Assembly (NCBI GenBank): GCA_024638525.1
Contig: JAHEKB010000167.1
Location: forward strand, 1 to 5,589
Direction: 5' to 3'
Source: Bacteroidota bacterium
GTDB taxonomy: Bacteria > Bacteroidota > Bacteroidia > NS11-12g > UBA9320
DNA length: 5,589 nucleotides
In this document: in pieces, positions 1 to 5,589 of the stretch
How the letters are laid out: every line of letters starts with the position of its first letter
Position numbering within the stretch: position 1 is the stretch's first letter
The notes under the pieces: model-generated
Told to the model about the DNA's origin: nothing
What the model saw: only the letters and a program-made list of their open reading frames with translations
The model's database searches: none
Made by a program: the position numbers and the translations under genes

Positions 1-132
1 CTGGTATCGGCAAACTGGGCGAATGTGCACGTGGCGGAGCCGTTTTCCGTCCGATTGACCGACACGATGTTCATGAAGCTCGTCCAAGAGGGACGGGCCA
101 CCGCCACGATCTGGGACGGCGCTGAATATTGA
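1..132 (+). CDS. 3' end of an unidentified protein-coding gene (partial)
   Basis: Frame 1 is open from the window edge to a TGA at 130-132, giving 43 residues that end in WDGAEY. The 5' part lies outside the window. The peptide reads like real protein, with alternating hydrophobic positions and a segment PFSVRLTDTMFMKLVQEG that could form a helix. I do not recognise the family. GC content is about 62% and roughly 33 of 43 codons end in G or C, unlike everything downstream. Two reverse-strand frames are also open over this short stretch, so the strand is not certain. It is either the tail of a complete upstream gene or the upstream part of a gene continued by the next reading frame after a +1 shift. 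Confidence 0.4.
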   Translation: MVSANWANVHVAEPFSVRLTDTMFMKLVQEGRATATIWDGAEY

Positions 133-133
133 A

Positions 134-685
134 TTGCCAACGGAGTGTTACGATAGAATCGTAGCAGTGATTGAAGCCAATGCAGAAGGAAATCCCGACG
201 CAGAACACGATAATATCTTTACGACGAATGCAGCTGCCGAGTTTGTAGAACCAAAGCGTCTGGACAATGTCTTGTCTAAGCAGTCTCTGGGTCAGTTGAA
301 TCCCGAGGGGGATTTAAACGCCAATTTACTCATCTCCAAGATGAGTATGCACTACTCACCATACAGAAAATCCTTTGTTTCATTTGAGCCGGTTCAAATT
401 GCCACGATCAATGGCAAACAGATCAACAAGCAGATAGATGCTCAAATTCAAATGGTCAAAAGGCGTTCTGGCACCAGATTCACAATGTATCTCGAAGTAT
501 CAAAATACGATTGGTTCTATATTGATTACTATATGGGTTCTTTGAATGTGTACTCTACAGACAAAGAATTCAATGATATCATTTTTGAAAAAGGTCCAAA
601 GCTCTCACAAGGCAGATTTAGGATCAGAAGTGCGAGCCCAAGGACAGTGACTCGTTACCTGGATAAACTGGAACCTGAGAATTAA
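134..685 (+). CDS. Hypothetical protein of about 183 residues, start uncertain, possibly the 3' part of a broken gene
   Basis: This is an open frame ending at TAA 683-685. No family is recognised. The only early start is a TTG at 134, one base after the TGA of the preceding frame, with no ribosome binding site in front. The first in-frame ATG is codon 70 (position 341), and the frame is open upstream only back to a TGA at 74-76. There is no signal peptide or membrane segment, so the visible part looks soluble. Residues 1-60 are acidic and probably helical (YDRIVAVIEANAEG). Residues 85-155 alternate hydrophobic and polar positions rich in aromatics (TMYLEVSKYDWFYIDYYMG), suggesting a beta-rich domain. 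The C-terminus is basic (RFRIRSASPRTVTRYLDKL). Length and codon use support real coding sequence, but the N-terminus may belong to the frame ending at 132. Confidence 0.5.
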   Translation: MPTECYDRIVAVIEANAEGNPDAEHDNIFTTNAAAEFVEPKRLDNVLSKQSLGQLNPEGDLNANLLISKMSMHYSPYRKSFVSFEPVQIATINGKQINKQIDAQIQMVKRRSGTRFTMYLEVSKYDWFYIDYYMGSLNVYSTDKEFNDIIFEKGPKLSQGRFRIRSASPRTVTRYLDKLEPEN

Positions 686-731
686 CATACCTAGACTTGC
701 CATTAGTCAGTTCAGATTGTACACATTGCCA

Positions 732-739
732 TAACTTTG
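732..739 (+). promoter_or_regulatory. Bacteroidota-type -7 promoter box (TAACTTTG)
   Basis: TAACTTTG, followed by C, matches the TAnnTTTG -7 element used by the primary sigma factor of Bacteroidota. It lies 14 bp before the ATG at 754, so transcription would start near 745 and leave a leader of only about 10 nt. The -33 element is weak: the nearest TTG (717-719) is only 12 bp away, and a TTC at 711-713 has the better 18-bp spacing. The box lies inside the longer reading frame that begins at TTG 697, which argues against that longer start. Confidence 0.6.
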
Positions 740-753
740 CGGAAAACACCACC

Positions 754-1626
754 ATGAAAAAATACATCTTATTTACTCTAATGGCCTTGATGGCTGGCTT
801 ATTTCAGGTTCAAGCTCAGGACGTGGACACCACCAAGACCTATATGGTCATCAAAAATGATGGAACGGAATACGTTGGACGGATCATGTCCAAAGATGCG
901 CGAGAACTGTTACTGCGGACCGACAATGTGGGTGACATATATATCCCCATGCATGAGGTAAAAGAAATTCAAGAAGTGGATGAGGCGGATATCACCCCAT
1001 CCGGAACAGTAATGCGAGATGATGTATTTGCTACACGCTATATGCTAACTACCAACGGCCTACCCATGAAAAAGGGGGAAAGCTATATTAATTGGTACCT
1101 GTTTGGACCAGATTTCCAATTTGGTGTGGCAGAAAATGTAGGTGTCGGTGTCATGACCACCTGGTTGGCAAGCCCATTGGTGGGTACATTCAAGTACAGT
1201 ATACCTTTGAATGAGCGCAAGACGGCGAATCTGGGTCTGGGTACTTTAGTCGGTACCTTAAGCTGGGCTCAGCCCGATGGATTTGGTGCACTGCCTTTTG
1301 CCAGTTTGACTTTGGGAGATCGCAAGTCAAATGTGACGCTTACCGGTGGATTCCTTTACACCACTTTTGAAGGAAATAGTGATTCACGAGGGCTTTTCTC
1401 AGTAGCAGCCATGACCAAAGTAGGTAATAAGGTCAGTCTTGTATTTGACTCGGTGATCGCACCTCCAACCACTTCAGATGGCGGAACATTTTCCTACCTG
1501 ATTCCAGCATTGAGAATTCAAACCAAGCCTACTAGAGCATTTCAATTTGGATTTGGCGGTATAGTCGTGGATGGAGATTTATTGCCTTTCCCTGTTCCTA
1601 TGATCAACTTCTTCCAGCAGATATAA
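754..1626 (+). CDS. Exported protein with a predicted outer-membrane-type beta barrel
   Basis: The 290-residue protein begins with a typical Sec signal peptide: basic MKK, hydrophobic core at residues 4-17, and a likely signal peptidase I cut after A21 (VQA|Q). Residues about 29-75 (TYMVIKNDGTEYVGRI, then a strand ending in IPMHEVKEIQ) resemble the small beta domains in Bacteroidota envelope proteins that read 'K-DG-x-x-x-G-x-I ... IP-x-x-E-I-x-x-I'; this is a family impression, not a search result. From about residue 110 to the end, repeated amphipathic strands rich in Gly, Phe, Tyr and Thr suggest a small outer-membrane barrel. No catalytic motif is visible and the function is unknown. ATG 754 was chosen over the upstream TTG at 697 because the signal peptide starts there and a promoter box lies between them. 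It is a single-gene unit converging on rplT. Confidence 0.8.
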   Translation: MKKYILFTLMALMAGLFQVQAQDVDTTKTYMVIKNDGTEYVGRIMSKDARELLLRTDNVGDIYIPMHEVKEIQEVDEADITPSGTVMRDDVFATRYMLTTNGLPMKKGESYINWYLFGPDFQFGVAENVGVGVMTTWLASPLVGTFKYSIPLNERKTANLGLGTLVGTLSWAQPDGFGALPFASLTLGDRKSNVTLTGGFLYTTFEGNSDSRGLFSVAAMTKVGNKVSLVFDSVIAPPTTSDGGTFSYLIPALRIQTKPTRAFQFGFGGIVVDGDLLPFPVPMINFFQQI

Positions 1627-1670
1627 TCTCAGGATTGGGGCCTTAGCGCTCAGACTTAAAAAAAACACCA

Positions 1671-1701
1671 TAAAAAAAGTCCCGGCCGTTAGACCGGGAC
1701 T
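1671..1701 (-). terminator. Rho-independent terminator of the thrS-infC-rpmI-rplT operon
   Basis: A perfect 8-bp inverted repeat, AGTCCCGG (1678-1685) and CCGGGACT (1694-1701), encloses an 8-nt loop. Read on the minus strand, the stem is followed directly by seven Ts and, about 7 nt later, by a second run of Ts (1657-1664). It begins 18 bp beyond the rplT stop. On the plus strand the stem is followed only by CCTTTAATAT, so it would stop the convergent beta-barrel gene less efficiently, though it may act in both directions. Confidence 0.9.
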
Positions 1702-1719
1702 CCTTTAATATCAAATATT

Positions 1720-2064
1720 CTATTTAACTTTCTTTACCACTTCAGCAAAAGCTTGAGGATGGTTCATAGCTAGATCGGCTAGAACTTTTCTATTTAGCTC
1801 AATACCTTTAGCGTTTGCTGCACCAATGAATTGAGAGTAACTCATACCATGCTCTCTTGCCGCTGCATTGATTCTCATAATCCAAAGTGATCTGAAATTT
1901 CTTTTCTTGACTTTTCTGTCTCTGTATGCATACTGCCATCCTTTTTCTATGGCGTTCTTTGCTACGGTCCAGACATTTTTTCTGCGGCCAAAGTAACCCT
2001 TGGCGTGCTTCATCATTTTCTTTCTTCGCCTTCTTGAGGCTACTGCGTTAACTGATCTTGGCAT
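1720..2064 (-). CDS. rplT: Large-subunit ribosomal protein L20 (bL20)
   Basis: The 114-residue protein is of normal length for bL20, an early-assembly 23S rRNA-binding protein of the 50S subunit. The N-terminal half is a long, very basic arm: SRRRRKKMMKHAKGYFGRRK at 10-29, then YAYRDRKVKKRNFRSLWIMRINAAAR at about 46-71, the classic L20 signature. The C-terminal half (about 72-114, GMSYSQFIGAANAKGIELNRKVLADLA) is the small helical RNA-binding domain. It starts at ATG, is the last gene of the operon, and is followed by the terminator. In Escherichia coli and Bacillus subtilis, L20 represses its own operon by binding mRNA; whether that happens here is unknown, but the 79-bp leader in front contains a hairpin. 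Identification is very secure. Confidence 0.98.
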   Translation of the reverse strand: MPRSVNAVASRRRRKKMMKHAKGYFGRRKNVWTVAKNAIEKGWQYAYRDRKVKKRNFRSLWIMRINAAAREHGMSYSQFIGAANAKGIELNRKVLADLAMNHPQAFAEVVKKVK

Positions 2065-2081
2065 TTTCTTTTTCTTTAAAC

Positions 2082-2096
2082 AAGGCGCCCCGCCTT
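2082..2096 (-). promoter_or_regulatory. GC-rich hairpin in the rpmI-rplT gap, possible rplT translation control element
   Basis: A perfect 6-bp stem, AAGGCG and CGCCTT, with a 3-nt GGG loop on the minus strand, ends 17 nt before the rplT ATG at 2064. It is not followed by a T run (TGTTTAAAGAAAAAG), so it does not look like a terminator. The gap (2065-2143) is much longer than the 4-6 bp gaps elsewhere in the operon. The hairpin could mask or present the rplT start region or protect an mRNA end. A role in L20 or L35 feedback is inference only. Confidence 0.4.
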
Positions 2097-2143
2097 CACG
2101 GAGTCTTCAAGCCCGAATAATTTAACTTTCCCTTAAGAGGGTT

Positions 2144-2344
2144 TTACTTTCTGAGGTGCAACATTTGTTTAACGTTGTTCAAGTCTGCATCGCTGACCAA
2201 TCCATCGTGACGCAGAGCCAATTTTTGCTTCTTGGTCTTCTTTGTCAAAATGTGGTTTTTGAAGGCATGCTTCCTCTTAATTTTTCCAGAGCCCGTTACT
2301 TTAAATCGCTTCTTAGCGCTGGAATTTGTTTTTACTTTAGGCAT
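2144..2344 (-). CDS. rpmI: Large-subunit ribosomal protein L35 (bL35)
   Basis: The 66-residue, strongly basic protein is of family-typical length. It begins MPKVKTNSSAKKRFKVTGSGKIKR, the L35 N-terminal signature, followed by the conserved HAFKNHILTKKTKKQKLALR core at about 26-45 and a short C-terminal helix ending in MLHLRK. bL35 is a late-assembling 50S protein that contacts 23S rRNA. The start is an ATG 6 bp after the infC stop, so the two are co-transcribed and probably translationally coupled. The order infC-rpmI-rplT is conserved in many bacteria, which supports the call. Confidence 0.97.
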   Translation of the reverse strand: MPKVKTNSSAKKRFKVTGSGKIKRKHAFKNHILTKKTKKQKLALRHDGLVSDADLNNVKQMLHLRK

Positions 2345-2350
2345 CTTATT

Positions 2351-2887
2351 TTACTTTGGTGCTAAAACAATAATCATTTTTTTGCCTTCCATTTTAGGCA
2401 ATTGCTCAAGCTTAGCTATTTCTTGCAAACTCTCCGCAAATTTGAGCAACAATAGCTCTCCCCTCTCCTTAAAGACGATGCTTCTCCCTCTGAAGAATAC
2501 ATACGCTCTTACTTTATGTCCTTCCGAAATGAACTTTTCAGCGTGTTTCATCTTGAAGTTCACATCGTGTTCGTCTGTATTGGGGCCAAAACGGATCTCT
2601 TTGATATCTGTTTTGGCCGCATGGGCCTTCATTTCTTTGGCCTTCTTTTTCTGATCGTAAAGAAACTTCCTGTAGTCCATTATCTTACATACAGGAGGTT
2701 GCGCTTTTGGTGAAATCTCAACGAGGTCCAGTTCAAGTTCTCTGGCCAGGCTTTGAGCCTTGCTCAGATCGTAAATTCCCTGTTCGATATTTTCTCCGAC
2801 CAAACGAATTGGATCTGACTTGATATACTGGTTAATGTTGTGCGGGTCCCTGACCCTACCTCTAAACTTTTTCTTCTTTTTCTTCAA
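2351..2887 (-). CDS. infC: Translation initiation factor IF-3
   Basis: The 178-residue protein matches IF-3 along its whole length. IF-3 binds the 30S subunit, blocks premature 50S joining and checks start codon and initiator tRNA pairing. The N-terminal domain runs from about residue 17 (INQYIKSDPIRLVGENIEQGIYDL) through LDLVEISPKAQPPVCKIMDY at 53-72. A lysine-rich linker helix follows at about 73-92. The C-terminal domain starts near KEIRFGPNTDEHD (96-108), includes KVRAYVFFRGRS (125-136), and ends MIIVLAPK. The start is TTG at 2887-2885: the thrS TAA is two codons upstream in the same frame, and the first ATG is codon 70, inside the N-domain. TTG is followed by six lysine codons, a basic N-terminal extension before the conserved part. 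It lies 6 bp after thrS and 6 bp before rpmI. Confidence 0.97.
   Translation of the reverse strand: MKKKKKKFRGRVRDPHNINQYIKSDPIRLVGENIEQGIYDLSKAQSLARELELDLVEISPKAQPPVCKIMDYRKFLYDQKKKAKEMKAHAAKTDIKEIRFGPNTDEHDVNFKMKHAEKFISEGHKVRAYVFFRGRSIVFKERGELLLLKFAESLQEIAKLEQLPKMEGKKMIIVLAPK
2885..2887 (-). promoter_or_regulatory. infC: Non-ATG (TTG) start codon of infC
   Basis: This is the only plausible initiation codon for IF-3 here. The in-frame TAA of thrS at 2894-2896 closes the frame upstream, only GCG TTT lies between, and there is no in-frame ATG before codon 70. No purine-rich Shine-Dalgarno sequence precedes it, which is normal for Bacteroidota. infC of Escherichia coli also uses a non-ATG start (AUU), which lets IF-3 limit its own synthesis. 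UUG is a milder exception than AUU, so autoregulation through this codon is only a possibility. Confidence 0.75.
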
Positions 2888-2893
2888 AAACGC

Positions 2894-4828
2894 TTATTCG
2901 TTTAACAAATCATTAAAAAAGTCTACAAAGCCCTGTAGACTGTACTTGCCAACATCACCTTGACCGTGAACTCTAACCGAAACCTCTTGATTTTCAGCCT
3001 CTTGCTCTCCAACAATAAGCATTATTGGAATTTTAGAAACTTCTGCATCACGAATTTTTCGGCCAATTTTCTCAGCCCTTTCGTCAACAAGGCCGCGAAT
3101 ATCGTGATTATTTAGATATTTTAAAAGATGGTTGGCGTAATCGTGATACTTTTCACTTATGGGTAATACCGCGATCTGATCAGGACTCAACCAAAGCGGG
3201 AAATTTCCTGCCGTATGTTCTATGAGTATGCCAATGAATCTTTCCATAGAACCAAAGGGAGCTCTGTGAATCATTACAGGCCTATGCTTCTCATTATCAG
3301 CACCTACATATTCCAACTCAAAGCGGTCAGGGAGGTTGTAATCCACCTGAATCGTGCCCAATTGCCAAGCTCTTCCCAAGGCGTCTTTCACCATAAAATC
3401 AAGCTTGGGACCATAGAAGGCTGCCTCTCCATATTCCGTTACTGTATTGAGCTCTCTTTCAGCTGTGGCTTCTACTATGGCCCTTTCGGCTTTGTCCCAG
3501 TTCTCATCAGAACCAATATACTTTTCTTTATTATCTGGATCGCGCAGCGATATTTGGGCAGTAAAATCCTCAAAACCCAATTTTTTAAACACATACATCA
3601 CCAGATCAATGACTTCTACAAATTCCTCCTTGAGCTGATCGGGAGTGCAAAATATATGTGCATCGTCTTGAGTGAATCCCCTAACCCGAGTTAATCCATT
3701 CAATTCCCCGCTTTGCTCATATCTGTATACGGTACCGAATTCCGCGATTCGCAAAGGCAATTCACGGTATGATTTAGGACGAAATTTATAGACCTCACAG
3801 TGGTGAGGGCAATTCATTGGTTTGAGGAGAAACTCCTCATCTTCATTTGGAGTTTTAATCGGTTGAAAGGAATCCTCGCCGTATTTCTCGTAGTGGCCAG
3901 AAGTTATATAAAGCTCCTTCTTACCTATGTGAGGAGTAACCACTTGCTGATAGCCCCTCTCAACCTGAGCTTTTCGCATGAAGCGCTCCAAACGCTCCCT
4001 TATCGCAGTACCTTTAGGTAGCCACAAGGGTAAACCGGCACCAACTTTTTCTGAAAAAGTGAATAATTCTAATTCCTTACCCAATTTCCTGTGGTCTCGT
4101 TTCTTGGCTTCTTCGAGTAACTCAAGGTGCTCCTTGAGCATACCTGCCTTTGGAAAGCTCACTCCATAGATACGGGTCAAACTCTTGTTTTTCTCATCGC
4201 CACGCCAATAAGCCGCTGCCACATTGAGAAGCTTAACAGCTTTGATTTTACTGGTATCAGGTATATGCGGCCCCCTGCAGAGATCTGTAAAATTCCCCTG
4301 CTGATAAAAGGTGATGCTTCCATCCTCCAATCCCTCTAGCAATTCCAATTTATACGGATCCCCTTTTTCTTGGAAATATGCAATGGCATCGGACTTAGAG
4401 ATGTCTCGGCGTTCGAACTCATTGGCTTGCTTGGCCAATTCACTCATTTTTTGCTCTACTTTGGAGAATTCATCCGATGAGAAGTGATGCTCGCCAAAAT
4501 CGATATCATAGTAGAAACCATTTTCAATTGGAGGTCCAATACCGAGTTGTATTCCCGGATATAGCGATTCCAGTGCCTCTGCCATCAGGTGGGCAGAGCT
4601 GTGCCAAAATGCGTATTTCCCGCCTTTGTCATCCCATTTCAATAGACTCAAATCCACGTCTTCAGAGATTGCCCGATTTAGGTCCCAAACTTCCCCATTC
4701 ACCTCTGCACTAAGGACAACACGGGCAAGCCCTTCTGAAATGCTTTTAGCTACTTCAAAAGCAGTGGTTCCCTTTGGGTATTCTCTGACACTTCCATCTG
4801 GTAAAGTGATCTTTATCATTTCATTCAT
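2894..4828 (-). CDS. thrS: Threonine--tRNA ligase (threonyl-tRNA synthetase)
   Basis: This 644-residue class II synthetase attaches threonine to tRNA(Thr) in the cytoplasm; its length is typical of the full bacterial form. Domains in order: TGS (about 1-62, ITLPDGSVREYPKGTTAFEV); editing domain with HSSAH (H76, H80) and CRGPH (C184, H188), the zinc-like His/Cys set that removes mischarged serine; and the catalytic core from about 250. The core has the zinc ligands C340 (MNCPHH), H391 (DDAHIF) and H521 (IHRAPFGSMER), motif 2 arginine R369 (GTVYRYEQSGE) and motif 3 arginine R530. The anticodon-binding domain spans about 550-644 (IAVLPISEKYHDYA, VDERAEKIGRKIRDAE). All key residues are present, so it should be active in both charging and editing. 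The start is ATG 4828; a second ATG three codons later is also possible. It lies 4 bp after the TPR gene and 6 bp before infC. No T-box leader is visible. Confidence 0.98.
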   Translation of the reverse strand: MNEMIKITLPDGSVREYPKGTTAFEVAKSISEGLARVVLSAEVNGEVWDLNRAISEDVDLSLLKWDDKGGKYAFWHSSAHLMAEALESLYPGIQLGIGPPIENGFYYDIDFGEHHFSSDEFSKVEQKMSELAKQANEFERRDISKSDAIAYFQEKGDPYKLELLEGLEDGSITFYQQGNFTDLCRGPHIPDTSKIKAVKLLNVAAAYWRGDEKNKSLTRIYGVSFPKAGMLKEHLELLEEAKKRDHRKLGKELELFTFSEKVGAGLPLWLPKGTAIRERLERFMRKAQVERGYQQVVTPHIGKKELYITSGHYEKYGEDSFQPIKTPNEDEEFLLKPMNCPHHCEVYKFRPKSYRELPLRIAEFGTVYRYEQSGELNGLTRVRGFTQDDAHIFCTPDQLKEEFVEVIDLVMYVFKKLGFEDFTAQISLRDPDNKEKYIGSDENWDKAERAIVEATAERELNTVTEYGEAAFYGPKLDFMVKDALGRAWQLGTIQVDYNLPDRFELEYVGADNEKHRPVMIHRAPFGSMERFIGILIEHTAGNFPLWLSPDQIAVLPISEKYHDYANHLLKYLNNHDIRGLVDERAEKIGRKIRDAEVSKIPIMLIVGEQEAENQEVSVRVHGQGDVGKYSLQGFVDFFNDLLNE

Positions 4829-4832
4829 AATA

Positions 4833-5589
4833 TCAATTTGTGGCCGTAAGCCTGGCCACTCCTTCTTTGGCTAATTGGTGATCCGGATCTATTTGCAAGC
4901 ATCTCTCGTAGTTTCTCAGTGCTAATTCAGCCTTAGCTTGGAGTTCATAGCACTGAGCTATGCGGTTATACGCTTTGGCCAAATCCCCCTTAAACCTCAA
5001 CGCCATCCCAAAATGCTCAATGGCCAGATCATATTTCTCTTGAATGGCGAGTATGTTGCCAGCATTGTAATAGGCGAAGTAATGCTTGGGATTTATATCA
5101 ATAGTCGCTTGGTAATCGGACATAGCTTTTTCAAGCTCGTTAATTTTTTGATGATACAAGCCTCTTGCATAAAAGGCCTCGTCGCTGTTTCTGTCTATGG
5201 AAATTGCTGAATTGTAATAATCTAGCGCCTCGGCATTAGACTGAGCAGCCAGAATATCGGCAATCTGCATACTGCTGTTGTAATCAGAACCAACTAAAGA
5301 AATAGTTTTTTGAAAATAGGCCAAAGCCGCCGCTGTGTCTTGTTGTTCCTTGGCCATCAACCCCAAATGAAAACTCGCTTGTGCATCAGAAGGATTTTCC
5401 GTAATCAGCTTCTTAAAGACCGATTTGCTTTTGTCGTATTGACGAACAAAAAAATGAAATTGGGCCAATTTAAAAAGTGCCTCCTGATTTGTTGGATTTG
5501 CATCTACAGCTTGCTGATAACTCTCCAGAGCCAAAATGGTCTGATCATTGGCAAAAAATACATCAGCCAATTGCAATTGATATGCAACT
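4833..5589 (-). CDS. Tetratricopeptide-repeat protein (5' end outside window)
   Basis: The frame is open to the window edge (VAYQLQLADVFF at the edge), so the gene is truncated at its 5' end and the TTG at 5576 is not a start. About 250 residues are visible. They form roughly seven 33-35-residue TPR units, with the usual small/aromatic pattern and the NP or DP turn before each helix pair: YQQAVDANPTN, FKKLITENPSD, YNSAISIDRNS, YQATIDINPKH, YERCLQIDPDH. A short capping segment (QLAKEGVARLTATN) ends the protein. TPR solenoids bind other proteins; the partner is unknown and no enzyme domain is visible. A signal or lipoprotein N-terminus cannot be judged. Its TGA lies 4 bp before the thrS ATG, so it is the upstream member of the same operon as seen here. 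Confidence 0.9.
   Translation of the reverse strand, partial: VAYQLQLADVFFANDQTILALESYQQAVDANPTNQEALFKLAQFHFFVRQYDKSKSVFKKLITENPSDAQASFHLGLMAKEQQDTAAALAYFQKTISLVGSDYNSSMQIADILAAQSNAEALDYYNSAISIDRNSDEAFYARGLYHQKINELEKAMSDYQATIDINPKHYFAYYNAGNILAIQEKYDLAIEHFGMALRFKGDLAKAYNRIAQCYELQAKAELALRNYERCLQIDPDHQLAKEGVARLTATN

Noticed and set aside
1..132. CHAT or caspase-like protease tail in the first reading frame
   Set aside because: There is only a vague resemblance in the spacing of aromatic and small residues. No catalytic His or Cys context is present, and the fragment is too short.
125..137. Programmed +1 frameshift like that of prfB at TAT TGA A
   Set aside because: There is no upstream Shine-Dalgarno-like stimulator, and the P-site UAU to AUU slip is poor. 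A mutation, assembly joint or two separate genes are simpler explanations.
1645..1650. AGCGCT palindrome in the convergent gap as an operator
   Set aside because: A lone 6-bp palindrome is expected by chance, and it lies downstream of both genes.
2130..2141. CCCT/AGGG mini-hairpin just after rpmI as a terminator
   Set aside because: The stem is only 4 bp and has no T run after it on the minus strand.
2156..2713. Overlapping plus-strand reading frames opposite rpmI and infC
   Set aside because: They are antisense to two secure conserved genes and have low-complexity, Phe/Leu-rich translations, the usual result of reading Lys/Glu-rich genes backwards.
2866..2887. A/G-rich lysine run at the infC start as a transcriptional slippage site
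   Set aside because: The As are interrupted by Gs (AAG AAA AAG AAG AAA AAG), so no homopolymer is long enough. The run encodes an ordinary basic N-terminus.
3215..4874. Several plus-strand reading frames of 63-159 codons opposite thrS and the TPR gene end
   Set aside because: They are shadows of thrS, which has an intact full-length protein on the other strand. None has a recognisable domain or promoter.

Overview
The window looks like chromosomal DNA of a Bacteroidota bacterium, probably a Cytophagales-type relative. This is inferred from three things: the threonyl-tRNA synthetase/IF3/L35/L20 proteins, a clean Bacteroidota-style -7 box (TAnnTTTG) before one gene, and the near absence of Shine-Dalgarno sequences. 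No mobile element, CRISPR array, rRNA or tRNA gene was seen.

Right two thirds, minus strand (about 5589 down to 1671): one tightly packed translation operon. In transcription order it holds a tetratricopeptide-repeat protein whose 5' end lies outside the window, thrS, infC, rpmI and rplT. It closes with a strong rho-independent terminator. Gaps are 4 bp (TPR-thrS), 6 bp (thrS-infC), 6 bp (infC-rpmI) and 79 bp (rpmI-rplT). The last gap holds a GC-rich hairpin just before the rplT start. infC has no usable ATG and almost certainly starts at TTG. The operon supplies a charging enzyme, an initiation factor and two large-subunit ribosomal proteins, so it is housekeeping.

Left third, plus strand (1 to 1626): accessory material facing the operon. 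It starts with a 132-bp open fragment of high GC (about 62%). One base after its stop comes an unrecognised 183-codon reading frame of about 42% GC with no early ATG. Then comes a separately promoted gene for an exported protein with a signal peptide, a small N-terminal beta domain and a predicted outer-membrane-type beta barrel. This gene converges on rplT, and the 93-bp gap between them holds the operon terminator.

The points most worth checking are the composition break and possible broken gene at 120-135, the non-ATG infC start, and the hairpin before rplT. I did not find convincing evidence of an undescribed multi-gene system; most of the window is a conserved housekeeping operon.
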